Shown here piece by piece: positions 42,663-51,938 of a stretch of DNA of 54,380 bases; the stretch's first letter is position 1, and each line of letters begins with the position of its first letter. The notes under the pieces were generated by a model. It made no database searches and was not told the DNA's origin. It saw only the letters and a list, made by a program, of their open reading frames with translations. Source of the stretch: Gammaproteobacteria bacterium. GTDB taxonomy: Bacteria > Pseudomonadota > Gammaproteobacteria > Nevskiales > Nevskiaceae. Where the stretch lies: assembly GCA_028871525.1 (NCBI GenBank), contig JAGWMX010000005.1:1-54380 (forward strand), written 5' to 3'. The position numbers and the translations under genes were made by a program.

Positions 42663-43274
42663 ATGGGCGCGGCCGCGCAGACAGTGGTGCTGGCCAGCCG
42701 CAACGCCGGCAAGCTCGCCGAACTGCAGCCGCTGCTGGCGCCGCTCGGCTGGCAGTTGAAGCCGTTGTCCGAATTCACCGATCGGCTGGCCGATGAAAAC
42801 GCGCCGAGCTTCGTTGAAAACGCACTGGTCAAGGCGCGCTTCGCCGCCGCCGCCAGCGGCCTGGCGGCGATCGCCGACGATTCGGGCTTGCTGGTGGATG
42901 CGCTGGGCGGCGCGCCGGGTGTTGTTTCGGCCCGCTACGCCGGACCCGACGCCAGCGACGCCGACAACAATCAGAAGCTGCTGGGCGCGCTCAAGCGAGT
43001 GCCGGATGCGCGGCGCGGCGCACGCTACGTCTGCGTGATGGTGTATTTGAGCGGCGCCGACGACAGGCTGCCGGTGATCGCGCAGGGCAGTTGGCGCGGC
43101 ACGATCCTGCACAACCCGAGCGGCGCCGGCGGTTTCGGCTACGACCCGCTGTTTTTCGTGCCGGAACTCAAGCGCAGCGCCGCCGAGCTGGCGCCTGAGA
43201 TCAAGCATCGCGTCAGCCACCGCGGCAAGGCCGCACGCCACCTGCTGTCGCTGCTGCAGCAAAGTCATGGTTGA
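42663..43274 (+). CDS. rdgB: dITP/XTP pyrophosphatase
   Basis: A 203-residue house-cleaning enzyme that removes deaminated purine nucleotides. VVLASRNAGKLAEL at the N-terminus, the SFVENALVKAR helix, the catalytic ADDSGLLVDALGGAPGV block and GFGYDPLFFVPEL are all present. It lies 6 bases after rph and overlaps hemW by 8 bases. Confidence 0.96.
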   Translation: MGAAAQTVVLASRNAGKLAELQPLLAPLGWQLKPLSEFTDRLADENAPSFVENALVKARFAAAASGLAAIADDSGLLVDALGGAPGVVSARYAGPDASDADNNQKLLGALKRVPDARRGARYVCVMVYLSGADDRLPVIAQGSWRGTILHNPSGAGGFGYDPLFFVPELKRSAAELAPEIKHRVSHRGKAARHLLSLLQQSHG

Positions 43275-44463
43275 GGCACCACCGCTGCCGCCGTTGTCGC
43301 TGTATGTGCACCTGCCGTGGTGCGTGCGCAAATGCCCGTATTGCGATTTCAACTCGCACCCGCTGGGCCGCGGCGCCAGTCTGCCCGAGGACCGCTACGT
43401 CGAGGCGCTGCTGCGCGATCTTGATTTCGAATTGGCGTTGCGGGCGGAGACGCGGCCGTTGCTGGCGATCTTCTTCGGCGGCGGCACGCCGAGCCTGTTT
43501 TCGCCGGCGGCCATCGGCCGTATCCTCGATGGCGTTGCGGCGCGGCTGCGGCTGGCCGCGGACGTCGAGATCACGCTCGAGGCCAACCCCGGCACCGCCG
43601 ATGCAGGCCATTTCCGCGGTTATCGCGCCGCCGGCGTCAACCGCCTGTCTGTCGGCGTGCAGAGTTTCGATAACGCACAACTGTCCCGGCTCGGCCGCAT
43701 CCACGGCGCGGACCAGGCGCGGCGTGCGTTGCCGCTGGCGCGCGCCGCGGGTTTCGACAACGTCAACCTCGATCTGATGTACGCGCTGCCGCGGCAGACA
43801 TGCGCTCAGGCCCTGGACGATCTGCGCGCCGCCATCCAGCTGGGTGCGGAGCACCTGTCCTGGTACCAGCTGAGCGTCGAGCCGAACACGCCGTTTGCCG
43901 CCGCGCCGCCGACGTTGCCGGACGAGGATGCCGCCTGGGAAATGCTACGCCAGGGCGAGGCGCTGTTGGCCGCCAACGGCTATACGCGCTACGAGGTTTC
44001 GGCTTTCGCGCAGGATGGCCGCGCCGCGCGCCACAACCTCAACTACTGGCGTTTCGGCGACTATCTCGGTATCGGCGCCGGCGCGCATTCGAAGCGCAGC
44101 CAGCCGGTGCCCGGCCGCGCTGCGCGCATCGAGCGCTGCAGCCGGCGCCGCGAGCCGCGCGTTTATATCGATGGCGCCGGCACTCCGGCGGCGGTGCTGG
44201 AACGGCGCCCAGTGCCGCCGGCCGAGTTGGCGTTCGAATACGCGCTGAATGCGCTGCGGCTGGTCGAGGGTTTTACGCTGGTCGACTTCGAGCGCGCCAC
44301 CGGGCTTGCCTCCAGCGCGTTGCAGGCGCTGCTGCTGCGGGCGCAAGCGCGCGGGCTGGTGGAGATCGGCAACCAGCGGGTGCGGGCGAGCCGGCGCGGC
44401 TTCGATCTGCTCAACGAACTGCTGCAGATGTTTTTGCCGGATGCGCCGCCGGCCGCGGCCTGA
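43267..44463 (+). CDS. hemW: Radical SAM heme chaperone HemW
   Basis: A 398-residue protein with the radical-SAM cluster motif CVRKCPYC (C19, C23, C26), FFGGGTPS, ANPGT and SVGVQSFD, and the C-terminal HemN-type domain. It lacks the N-terminal extension of true HemN, as expected for HemW, which binds heme and hands it to target proteins. It overlaps rdgB. The SAHS-type stretch (GAGAHSKRS) is close to the family's GAGAHG. Confidence 0.93.
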   Translation: MVEAPPLPPLSLYVHLPWCVRKCPYCDFNSHPLGRGASLPEDRYVEALLRDLDFELALRAETRPLLAIFFGGGTPSLFSPAAIGRILDGVAARLRLAADVEITLEANPGTADAGHFRGYRAAGVNRLSVGVQSFDNAQLSRLGRIHGADQARRALPLARAAGFDNVNLDLMYALPRQTCAQALDDLRAAIQLGAEHLSWYQLSVEPNTPFAAAPPTLPDEDAAWEMLRQGEALLAANGYTRYEVSAFAQDGRAARHNLNYWRFGDYLGIGAGAHSKRSQPVPGRAARIERCSRRREPRVYIDGAGTPAAVLERRPVPPAELAFEYALNALRLVEGFTLVDFERATGLASSALQALLLRAQARGLVEIGNQRVRASRRGFDLLNELLQMFLPDAPPAAA

Positions 44464-44547
44464 AGGCGGACGCGACGCTCGAATCGACCTGACGGGTGGT
44501 GCCCAGAGCGCTGCCGGGCGAAGTTGCGGCGCAAGCGTGGCCGAAAC

Positions 44548-44576
44548 TTGCGGCGGCAACCGCTTTTGCCTATGCT
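44548..44576 (+). promoter_or_regulatory. rpmE: Sigma-70 promoter of rpmE
   Basis: TTGCGG (44548-44553), a 17-base spacer, then TATGCT (44571-44576). Transcription would begin near 44583, leaving a leader of about 33 bases with a CCCTTTTTG run before the rpmE ATG. This is the best-formed promoter in the window. Confidence 0.55.
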
Positions 44577-44615
44577 TTGCGCCCTTTTTGCAAACCACGG
44601 TCGGCGGTGCCCGCG

Positions 44616-44816
44616 ATGAAGCCGGACATTCATCCGCAATACGAGAAGATCACAGTGACCTGCAGTTGCGGCAACCGCTTCGAGACTCGCTCGACGGTCG
44701 GCCGCGACCTGCAGATCGAAGTCTGTGCGAAGTGCCATCCGTTCTTCACCGGCAAGCAGAAGATCATGGATACCGCCGGCCGCGTCGAGCGCTTCCGCAA
44801 GCGTTACGCCTCGTAG
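44616..44816 (+). CDS. rpmE: 50S ribosomal protein L31, zinc-binding form
   Basis: A 66-residue L31 with the four zinc cysteines: C16 and C18 (CSCGNRF) and C37 and C40 (CAKCHPF). The C-plus form stores zinc and is replaced by RpmE2 under zinc limitation in many bacteria; no Zur site is evident upstream. ATG at 44616 begins MKPDIHPQY, the usual start. A clear promoter and terminator make this a single-gene unit. Confidence 0.96.
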   Translation: MKPDIHPQYEKITVTCSCGNRFETRSTVGRDLQIEVCAKCHPFFTGKQKIMDTAGRVERFRKRYAS

Positions 44817-44840
44817 CACTTCGCCGCCGGGTATCGAAAT

Positions 44841-44871
44841 AACGGTCGCTTGTGCGCGGCCGTTCGTTTTT
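44841..44871 (+). terminator. Rho-independent terminator of rpmE
   Basis: AACGGTCGC (44841-44849) pairs with GCGGCCGTT (44856-44864) in a 9-bp stem with one G-U pair and a TTGTGC loop, followed by CGTTTTTG. It lies 25 bases after the rpmE stop. Confidence 0.72.
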
Positions 44872-44907
44872 GTGCGCTGCGTCTGGCAGGAGGGTGTGGC
44901 GAGCCGC

Positions 44908-44913
44908 TATGCT
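44908..44913 (+). promoter_or_regulatory. gltA: Candidate -10 element of gltA
   Basis: TATGCT, the same hexamer used ahead of rpmE, lies 117 bases before the gltA ATG, implying a leader of about 110 bases. The -35 position (TGGCAG at 44884-44889, 18-base spacing) is a weak match. Confidence 0.35.
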
Positions 44914-45029
44914 TGCTGCATCAGATTCCAACGATCCCCGCCGCGCCGGCTACGCCGTGCCGTCAGATCGGCCGCAGGCCGAATTTGCGGCAGCGCCGCA
45001 ACAGGCGATGGTTACAACGGAGAGCCTCG

Positions 45030-46328
45030 ATGAGCAACGCCACTTACAGTCTCGTCAACGACGCCACCGGCGAAAAAATCAGTCTGCCGCTGGTGCGCGG
45101 CGCCATGGGGCCGCCCGGCGCCGACGTCGGCAAGGTCTATAGCAAGCTCGGCATCTTCACCTACGACCCCGGCTTCACCTCGACCTGCTCGTGCGACAGC
45201 AGCATCACCTATATCGACGGTGACCAGGGCATCCTGCTGTACCGCGGCTACCCGGTGGACCAGCTTGCCCAGAACTCGACCTTCGTCGAAGTCGCCTACC
45301 TGATCCTGCACGGCGAGTTGCCGAGCAAGGCGGAGCTGGCTGAGTTCGACCACAATATCCGCCTGCACACGATGATCAACGAATCGCTGAAGCGTTTTTA
45401 CGACGGCTTCCGCTACGACGCCCACCCGATGGCGATGCTGACCGGCATCGTCGGCTCGCTGTCGGCGTTCTATCACGACACCGCCAACAACAAAGATGCG
45501 CGTCACCGCGAGATTTTCGCGCACCGGATGATCGCCAAGATCCCGACCATCACCGCAGCCGCCTACAAGAAATATTTCGGCCAGCCGTTCATGTACCCGC
45601 AGAATGACCTGGATTACTGCTCCAACCTGCTGTACATGATGTTCGCGGTGCCGTCCGAGCCATACCGGGTCGACCCGGTGGCGGCCAAGGCACTGGACAT
45701 CCTGTTCATCCTGCACGCCGACCACGAACAGAACGCCAGCACCTCGACCGTGCGCCTGGCCGCTTCCACCGGCTGCAATCCGTACGCCGCGATCGCCGCG
45801 GGCATCGCCGCGCTGTGGGGGCCGGCGCACGGCGGCGCCAACGAGGCGGTGCTGCGGATGCTCGATTCGATCGACAGCAAGAACAACATTCAGGCGTTTC
45901 TGACCAAGGTCAAGGACAAGACCTCCGGCGTGCGGCTGATGGGTTTCGGTCACCGCGTCTACAAGAATTTCGATCCGCGCGCCAAGATCATCCGCGAGCA
46001 GTGCCACAAGGTGTTGAAGCACCTCGGCAAGGAAAACGATCCGCAGATGGAGCTGGCGCTGGAACTGGAGCGCATCGCGCTGGCCGACGACTACTTCGTC
46101 GAGCGCAAGCTGTATCCGAACGTCGATTTCTATTCCGGCATCATCTACAAAGCGCTCGGCATCCCGGTCAACATGTTCACGCCGATGTTCGCGGTGGCGC
46201 GCACCGTCGGTTGGGTGGCGCACTGGATGGAGATGGTTTCCGACCCCGCGGGCCTCAAGATCGGCCGTCCGCGCCAGGTCTACACCGGCGCAGCGATGCG
46301 CGATTACGTGGCGCTGGATCAGCGATAA
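45030..46328 (+). CDS. gltA: Citrate synthase
   Basis: A 432-residue type II (NADH-sensitive hexameric) citrate synthase, the entry of acetyl-CoA into the citric acid cycle. Catalytic residues are in [27 protein letters not shown] and [10 protein letters not shown]. The GYPVDQLA and [13 protein letters not shown] blocks are conserved. ATG at 45030 follows a CGGAGAG ribosome site. Length and N-terminal domain match the Gram-negative enzyme. Confidence 0.97.
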   Translation: MSNATYSLVNDATGEKISLPLVRGAMGPPGADVGKVYSKLGIFTYDPGFTSTCSCDSSITYIDGDQGILLYRGYPVDQLAQNSTFVEVAYLILHGELPSKAELAEFDHNIRLHTMINESLKRFYDGFRYDAHPMAMLTGIVGSLSAFYHDTANNKDARHREIFAHRMIAKIPTITAAAYKKYFGQPFMYPQNDLDYCSNLLYMMFAVPSEPYRVDPVAAKALDILFILHADHEQNASTSTVRLAASTGCNPYAAIAAGIAALWGPAHGGANEAVLRMLDSIDSKNNIQAFLTKVKDKTSGVRLMGFGHRVYKNFDPRAKIIREQCHKVLKHLGKENDPQMELALELERIALADDYFVERKLYPNVDFYSGIIYKALGIPVNMFTPMFAVARTVGWVAHWMEMVSDPAGLKIGRPRQVYTGAAMRDYVALDQR

Positions 46329-46352
46329 AGCGTCAACATTGAGCAATTAAGC

Positions 46353-46428
46353 AGTCCGCAAATGAACGCGAAGAACGCAAATGTAAAAAGCTGCTGTATT
46401 CGCGTTCATTCGGGTTCATTTGTGGACT
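46353..46428. repeat. Long imperfect inverted repeat between gltA and the next gene
   Basis: Two 20-base arms (46353-46372 and 46409-46428) are inverted copies with two mismatches, one reading AGTCCGCAAATGAACG and the other AGTCCACAAATGAACC on the opposite strand. The inner part carries further AACGCAAATG-type words. It is AT-richer than its surroundings and supplies the last codons of the minus-strand gene. It may be a dispersed extragenic element. Confidence 0.65.
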
Positions 46429-47065
46429 GAAATTGCGCCGGGCCGGCCAAAGGGGCGTCGGCCGCCGGCTGACACGCCAGCGCTTCGACCTGGACGCGAT
46501 CATGGCGGCGCACCGGCGCGCCGCCCGCCGGCGACAGCGGCGTGCGCTGCAGATCCTCGGCGGAGAACAGCGCCGCGTCGACGCCGACGCCACCGACGGC
46601 AAAGCGCACCAGAGGGATCTGTTCGCGGTGGCCGCCGGCAAACCGATACAGCCGCTCGGCCTGCTGCACGCGGATGTCGCGGTCGTCCAAAAACACCTCA
46701 ACCAGCTCCGGAGCGTCGCAGAACAGATGCAACTGCACGCGGTGGGCGCGGGTGATGGCGCCGCTGGCCACCGCGCCGACCAGCCGCGGCGAGAACTCCA
46801 CCAGCAGACGCATCGCCTGTATCGCCGCGCGCCGCATCCGCAGGAGCTGTTCGGCGTAGCCGGCACCGCCGAACAGCCGCTGATAGTCGATGATCGCGCG
46901 CTCGAGGCGGGCGTTGTCGGGGAGCCGGACACGGCTGCCCAGACCCAATCTCTGCGCGGCCTTGAGCTTGGCGCTGTGGTAGTCCAGCATCGCTTCCTCG
47001 CAGACGATCCGCGCCGCCTCGGCAGCGATTTCCTCGCCGCAAGCCGGCATTCCGCGCCGGCCCAT
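46406..47065 (-). CDS. Unidentified conserved-looking protein coupled to PBP1A
   Basis: A 219-residue soluble protein that I cannot assign to a family. The N-terminal half is helical with a KLKAAQRLGLGSRVRLPDN block and a LERAIIDYQRLF helix; the second half has an LHLFCDAPELVEVFLDDRDI strand-helix unit, reminiscent of a nucleotidyltransferase-like or similar alpha/beta fold, but this is only an impression. Its ATG overlaps the mrcA stop by one base (TGATG), so translation is coupled. The C-terminal STNEPE residues are encoded by the inverted repeat, suggesting the original 3' end was replaced or extended. Confidence 0.7.
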   Translation of the reverse strand: MGRRGMPACGEEIAAEAARIVCEEAMLDYHSAKLKAAQRLGLGSRVRLPDNARLERAIIDYQRLFGGAGYAEQLLRMRRAAIQAMRLLVEFSPRLVGAVASGAITRAHRVQLHLFCDAPELVEVFLDDRDIRVQQAERLYRFAGGHREQIPLVRFAVGGVGVDAALFSAEDLQRTPLSPAGGAPVRRHDRVQVEALACQPAADAPLAGPAQFQSTNEPE

Positions 47066-49440
47066 CAGTAGAGTACCTGCACCGCGTCTTTGGCCTGCAC
47101 GTCGTCGGGCGGCGGAAGATGATCCTTCTGCACCACCTCGGCGATGGCGCCGGGAAAATCGGAGTTCACGCGTTTGCCGTTGCGGGGGTCGATTTCGATC
47201 GTGACCACGTCATCGGGCCGCGGCAGCTCACGCTCCGGCGCCCCGGCCAGCGCCTGTTGCATGAACGCTATCCAGATCGGCAGCGCCGCGCGCGCGCCGT
47301 ATTCGCCGGCACCCAGCCCCTGCGGCTGGTCGAAACCGACCCACACCGAGGTCACCAGCCCGGGATTGAAGCCGTTGAACCAGGCGTCGGTCTGGTTGTT
47401 GGTGGTGCCGGTCTTGCCGGCCAGATCGCGGCGGCCGAGCGCGGCGGCGGCGGCGCCGGTGCCGCGCACCACCACGTCGTGCATCATGCTGGTGATCAGA
47501 TAGTCGGTGACCGCATCGAGAGTGCGCGGCGCGTGCCCGTCGGACGCGGCGACGATCGGTGGCGCGGCGGCACTGCCGCCGCTCGCCGGTGCCGGATCGT
47601 CACAGCGCGGGCAGGCAGTCGGGGGATCGGCGCGGTAGACGACCTGACCGTGCGCGTCCTCGATCTGCCGGATGAAATACGGGGTGACCAGAAAACCACC
47701 GTTGGCGAACACCGCGTAGCCGCGCGCCGCCTCCAGCGGCGTCAAGGCCGCCGTGCCCAGGGCCATGGTCAGGTTGTCGGGGATGCGGCTTTCGGGGATG
47801 CCGAAGCGCGGTGCGATGTAGTCGCGCGCCGTCTGCACGCCGAGCGCGCGCGCGACGCGGATCGACACCAGGTTGACCGAGTGCACCAGTGCCTCGCGCA
47901 GGCGCATCGGGCCGCTGAACTTGTCGTCGTCGTTTTCCGGGCGCCAGGTGTCCAGCGAGCCTTCGGCCGGCGACAGCACGATCGGCGCATCGAGAAACAC
48001 CGAAGCCGGCGTGTAGCCGGCGGCCAGGGCCGCCGAGTACAGGAACGGTTTGAAGCCGGAGCCCATCTGCCGCTGCGCCTGCACCGCGCGGTTGTAGCTG
48101 TTGGCATAGAAATCGAAGCCGCCGACCAGCGCGCGGATGGCGCCGTCGTCGGGATCCAGCGCCACCAGCGCGCCCTGCACCCGCGGCACTGCCGCCAATT
48201 TGTAGTCGCCGCCGGTAGGTTCCAGCCGCACGATGTCGCCGGCCTGCAGCCGATTGCGCGCGCTCAGGTGCGCCCAGGCGAACGCTGCAGCCGGCAATTC
48301 GACCGCGCCGTGCAGCGTCTCGAGTTTCAGACGCGTTGACGAGAACTCCACCAACACCGCCGGGATCAGCCCGCCGATCACGTCCCGCTGGTCGAGAAAA
48401 TCCATCACCTCGGCATCGCGCGGATCGTGCCGCAGCCGCTGCAGCAGCTTCGGTGGCAGGTGGTCTTCCGCACCGGAATAGCCGTGGCGCTGCGCATAGG
48501 CCAGCAGGCCCGCGCGCAGCGCCGCCTGGGCGGCGGCCTGATCCTTGGAGTCGAGCGTGGTGGTCACGCGGTAGCCGGCGGAATAGGCGGCCTCGCCGTA
48601 GCGTGCCACCATTTGCGCGCGCACCATTTCGGCGGCGTAGGGCGCCGGCACATCCACCGGCGGGCCGTGCAGACGGGCTTCGACCGGCTCGTCACGCGCA
48701 TCCTGGTATTGCCGGGACGTGATCCACCCCAGTTCGCGCATCCGCGTCAGCACGTAGTCGCGCCGGCTCTCGGCGTGCGCGGGGCTGGCGATCGGATTGT
48801 CGCGCGACGGCGCTTTCGGCAGGCCCGCCAGCGTCGCCATCTGTGCCAGCGACAGCTGTGCCAGATTTTTGCCGTAATAGACCTGCGCCGCCGCCGCGGC
48901 GCCGTAGGCACGGTTACCGAGGAACACGCGGTTGAGATAGAGCGTCAGGATCTGCTTCTTGTCGAGCCGTCGCTCGATCTCGCGTGCCAGCAGGATTTCC
49001 TTGATCTTGCGGCCGTAGGTTTTTTCCGGCGTCAGGAACAGGTCGCGCGCCAGTTGCATGGTGATGGTCGAGCCGCCCTGCTTCTTCTGGCCGGTGGTCA
49101 GCAGAACCCAGCCGGCGCGCATCAATCCAGGCCAGTCGATGGCGGCGTGATGAAAGAAATCCGCATCCTCGGCGGCCAGAAACGCTTTGACCAGCTGCGG
49201 CGGGAACTGTTGGTAGCTCAGGATCTCGCGCCGCTCGATGCCGAACTGGCCGATCAACTTGCCGTCCGCCGAATACACCCGCAGCGGCGCGCCGAGTTGC
49301 GCCGCGCTCAGATTGCCGATCTTCGGCAGTTGCGCGCCGTAATACCAGCCGGCTGCAGTCAGTCCGCTCCAGACGGCCAGAACCGCGAGCGCAGCCAGGG
49401 CGAGCAGCCCGATCAGCGCGCGAAGCAGTAGCCGGTTCAT
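47065..49440 (-). CDS. mrcA: Penicillin-binding protein 1A
   Basis: A 791-residue bifunctional peptidoglycan synthase. An N-terminal membrane anchor (residues 8-30) precedes the GT51 glycosyltransferase domain with catalytic E91 in AAEDADFFHH, GGSTITMQLARDLF and YLNRVFLG-RAYG. A middle OB-like insert follows. The transpeptidase has S461 in GSGFKPF, then SVN and KTGTTNNQ. Its divergence from pilMNOPQ is a common gammaproteobacterial arrangement. Confidence 0.96.
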   Translation of the reverse strand: MNRLLLRALIGLLALAALAVLAVWSGLTAAGWYYGAQLPKIGNLSAAQLGAPLRVYSADGKLIGQFGIERREILSYQQFPPQLVKAFLAAEDADFFHHAAIDWPGLMRAGWVLLTTGQKKQGGSTITMQLARDLFLTPEKTYGRKIKEILLAREIERRLDKKQILTLYLNRVFLGNRAYGAAAAAQVYYGKNLAQLSLAQMATLAGLPKAPSRDNPIASPAHAESRRDYVLTRMRELGWITSRQYQDARDEPVEARLHGPPVDVPAPYAAEMVRAQMVARYGEAAYSAGYRVTTTLDSKDQAAAQAALRAGLLAYAQRHGYSGAEDHLPPKLLQRLRHDPRDAEVMDFLDQRDVIGGLIPAVLVEFSSTRLKLETLHGAVELPAAAFAWAHLSARNRLQAGDIVRLEPTGGDYKLAAVPRVQGALVALDPDDGAIRALVGGFDFYANSYNRAVQAQRQMGSGFKPFLYSAALAAGYTPASVFLDAPIVLSPAEGSLDTWRPENDDDKFSGPMRLREALVHSVNLVSIRVARALGVQTARDYIAPRFGIPESRIPDNLTMALGTAALTPLEAARGYAVFANGGFLVTPYFIRQIEDAHGQVVYRADPPTACPRCDDPAPASGGSAAAPPIVAASDGHAPRTLDAVTDYLITSMMHDVVVRGTGAAAAALGRRDLAGKTGTTNNQTDAWFNGFNPGLVTSVWVGFDQPQGLGAGEYGARAALPIWIAFMQQALAGAPERELPRPDDVVTIEIDPRNGKRVNSDFPGAIAEVVQKDHLPPPDDVQAKDAVQVLY

Positions 49441-49494
49441 CGGGGGTCCGCTGCGCCAAACGGCATGCAGCCGAGGTCATCGGTGGACAATGGC

Positions 49495-49522
49495 ATTATC
49501 GAATTAAAGCCGCTCTCAGACA
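49495..49522 (-). promoter_or_regulatory. mrcA: Candidate mrcA promoter
   Basis: On the minus strand TGTCTG (49517-49522), a 16-base spacer, and GATAAT (49495-49500). The -10 differs from consensus in one base; the -35 is weak. The start codon is 55 bases downstream. Confidence 0.38.
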
Positions 49523-49542
49523 CTTGCCGGCACAACTTACAG

Positions 49543-49570
49543 TTGCGGCGTAGAAAGATTTCGTTATATT
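49543..49570 (+). promoter_or_regulatory. pilM: Candidate pilMNOPQ promoter
   Basis: TTGCGG (49543-49548), a 16-base spacer, and TATATT (49565-49570). Initiation near 49577 gives a leader of about 60 bases before the pilM ATG. Confidence 0.5.
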
Positions 49571-49636
49571 AGGGCCTGTTTGGGGAGCCGTCATCAAGTT
49601 TTCAGGATGGCGCCATACCAAGGGAGTGGTCAGCAG

Positions 49637-50728
49637 ATGTCCTTATTGGAGTCGCTGTTCGGCGGGGGTGCGCGGGGTCTCATCGGTCTGGACATCAGTT
49701 CCAGTTCGGTCAAGCTGCTTGAACTTGCACGCCGCGGCAGCCAGTACGCGGTGGAGTCGTTCGCGCTGGAACCGCTGCCGCCCGGTGTGGTCGCCGACAA
49801 GCAGATCATCGATCCGGCGGTGGTCGGCCAGGCGGTGACGCGTGCAGTCGAGCGCGCCGGCACGCGCACGCGGCAGGCGGCGGTTGCGGTCGCCGGCTCC
49901 GCGGTCATCACCAAACCGATCGCGATGCCCGCGGGCCTGGACGACAACGCCCTGGAAGAACAGATCAAGGCCGAGGCCGATCAGTATCTGCCCTATCCGA
50001 TCGACGAGGTGGCGCTGGATTTCCAGGTTGCCGGTGCGGGCCGCTCAGCGGGCGACAACGCCACCGTGGAGGTGCTGCTGGCCGCCTGCCGCAAGGAGCA
50101 GGTGGAAAACCGTCTCGCCGCATTGGAGATTGCCGGGCTGACGCCGGCGGTGGTCGATGTCGAGGCCTGCGCGCTGGAAAACGCCTGCCAGTTCCTGCGT
50201 CACCAGATGCCCGACGGCGGCCGCGAACGCACCATCGCAGTGGTCGACATGGGCGCTTCGACCACCTCGGTGCTGGTGCTGCTGGACGGCAAGCCGGTTT
50301 ACACCCGCGACCAGGCGTTCGGCGGCAAGCAGCTGACCGAAGACATCATGCGTTACTACGATCTCAGCCTGCCGGAGGCCGGCAAAGCCAAACGCAGCGG
50401 TACCCTGCCCGAGACCTACTTCAGCGAGCTGCTGCCGCACTTTTTCGACGACATGTCGCAGCAGATCGACCGCTCGTTCCAGTACTACTTCGCCTCGGCC
50501 GCCGGCGGACGGCAGATCGACCAGGTGATCCTGGCCGGCGGCTGTGCGCAGATCGAGGGCGTCGAAGCGCAGTTGCAGCAGCGTCTGCAGCGGCCAACCG
50601 TGGTCGCGCGGCCGCTGGCGCAGATGGCCGTGGCCAGCCGCGCGCGGCCGCAGCATCTGGCCAAGGAAGAGCCCAGCCTGCTGATCGCACTGGGATTGGC
50701 GTTCCGGGCGTTTGACGAGGAAAGCTGA
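49637..50728 (+). CDS. pilM: Type IV pilus assembly ATPase-like protein PilM
   Basis: A 363-residue actin-like (FtsA-related) cytoplasmic protein. GLDISSSSVKLLEL is the phosphate-1 motif; VVDMGASTTSVLVL is the second; ILAGGCAQIEG is the adenosine motif. It binds the N-terminal peptide of PilN beneath the inner membrane. ATG at 49637 is chosen for the MSLLESLF family start. It opens a pilMNOPQ operon with overlapping or near-adjacent genes. Confidence 0.96.
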   Translation: MSLLESLFGGGARGLIGLDISSSSVKLLELARRGSQYAVESFALEPLPPGVVADKQIIDPAVVGQAVTRAVERAGTRTRQAAVAVAGSAVITKPIAMPAGLDDNALEEQIKAEADQYLPYPIDEVALDFQVAGAGRSAGDNATVEVLLAACRKEQVENRLAALEIAGLTPAVVDVEACALENACQFLRHQMPDGGRERTIAVVDMGASTTSVLVLLDGKPVYTRDQAFGGKQLTEDIMRYYDLSLPEAGKAKRSGTLPETYFSELLPHFFDDMSQQIDRSFQYYFASAAGGRQIDQVILAGGCAQIEGVEAQLQQRLQRPTVVARPLAQMAVASRARPQHLAKEEPSLLIALGLAFRAFDEES

Positions 50729-51312
50729 TGGCCACCCGCATCAATCTGCTGGATTGGCGCGCGGCGCGGCGCGAGCGCCGCAAGAAGCGATTCTTCGCGC
50801 TGCTCGGCGCCAGCGCCGGCGCGGCGCTGCTGCTGGTGGGTCTGGGTATCGCCGAGGCCAACCAGGCGGTCGACAATCAGCAGGCGCGCAACCGCTACCT
50901 GCAGCAGCAGATCGCTGACCTCGACCAGCAGATCAAGGAAATCCAGGCGCTGGAGAAGGTCAGGCGCGACCTGCTGTCGCGGATGAAGGTTATCGAGGAA
51001 CTGCAGGCTTCGCGCAGCGCCACGGTCCATTTCTTCGATGAGATCGTCAACACGCTGCCGGATGGCGTCTACCTGACTGCGCTCAAACAGAACGGCGACA
51101 ACGTCACCATCGACGGCGTCGCCGAATCCAACGGGCGCGTGTCCACCTACATGAAGAACCTCGATGCCAGCCCGTGGTTCTCCGACCCGCGGCTGGTAGT
51201 GATCAAGACCAGCGAGAAGGAGCATCAGCGGCGCTCGGATTTCACGCTGCAGGTCAAGAATCTCACCACCGCCACTACCGACAAACGCAAGCAACCGGAG
51301 CCGGCGCAGTGA
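50728..51312 (+). CDS. pilN: Type IV pilus inner-membrane protein PilN
   Basis: A 194-residue bitopic protein. The N-terminal ATRINLLDWR is the PilM-binding peptide; a membrane helix spans about residues 22-42; a coiled coil follows (about 45-85), then a ferredoxin-like periplasmic domain. It forms a heterodimer with PilO. Its ATG overlaps the pilM stop by one base. Confidence 0.95.
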   Translation: MATRINLLDWRAARRERRKKRFFALLGASAGAALLLVGLGIAEANQAVDNQQARNRYLQQQIADLDQQIKEIQALEKVRRDLLSRMKVIEELQASRSATVHFFDEIVNTLPDGVYLTALKQNGDNVTIDGVAESNGRVSTYMKNLDASPWFSDPRLVVIKTSEKEHQRRSDFTLQVKNLTTATTDKRKQPEPAQ

Positions 51313-51938
51313 ATCTGCGGCAGGCTTTCGAAGAGCTGCAGAACCTGGATCCGAAGAATCCGGGTGCCTGGGGCGACTGGATCTACTGGTTCTTCTGTGC
51401 GCTGGCCGCGCTGGTGATCCTGGTGGCCGGATGGTATTTCGTGATCTCGTCGACGCTCGACGACTTGCACCGTGAACAGCGCAAGGAAGGCAGCCTGAAG
51501 AGCGAATTCGAGTCCAAGCAGAAGAAAGTTGCGGCGCTGGACGCCTACAAAACGCAGTTGTCGCAGATGCAGCACGATTTCGGTGACATGCTCAAGCAGC
51601 TGCCGAGCCGGAGCGAGGTCGCCAATCTGCTCAACGACATCTCGCAGGCACGGGTTGCCGCCGGTCTCGACGAGGAGCTGTTCCAGCCGCTGTCGGAGCA
51701 GCCGAAGGATTTCTACGCGATCATCCCCAACCGCATCGTCGTCACCGGTTCCTATAGCCAGATGGGGCGGTTCGTCAGCACCGTCGCGGCGCTGCCGCGC
51801 ATCGTCACCGTCGACGATGTCGAGATCAAACCGGCCGGACCGGGCGGTGGGCTGCGAATGAGCGCGCTGGCCAAGACGTACCGCTATCTCGACGCCTCCG
51901 AACAGGCGCCGCCGAAAAAACCGGGAGGCCGGCGGTGA
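51309..51938 (+). CDS. pilO: Type IV pilus inner-membrane protein PilO
   Basis: A 209-residue PilO: short cytoplasmic start, membrane helix at about 26-47, a coiled coil (about 50-90), and a periplasmic domain with QPLSEQPKDFYAIIPNRIVVTGSY, a typical PilO block. GTG start lies inside the pilN stop (GTGA). It partners PilN and docks PilP. Confidence 0.95.
   Translation: MNLRQAFEELQNLDPKNPGAWGDWIYWFFCALAALVILVAGWYFVISSTLDDLHREQRKEGSLKSEFESKQKKVAALDAYKTQLSQMQHDFGDMLKQLPSRSEVANLLNDISQARVAAGLDEELFQPLSEQPKDFYAIIPNRIVVTGSYSQMGRFVSTVAALPRIVTVDDVEIKPAGPGGGLRMSALAKTYRYLDASEQAPPKKPGGRR

Larger units (their letters stand above)
49441..49636. other. Divergent control region of mrcA and pilMNOPQ
   Basis: 196 bases, AT-richer than the flanking genes in its centre. 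It has candidate promoters for both directions, listed separately. I see no operator-like palindrome. Confidence 0.5.
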
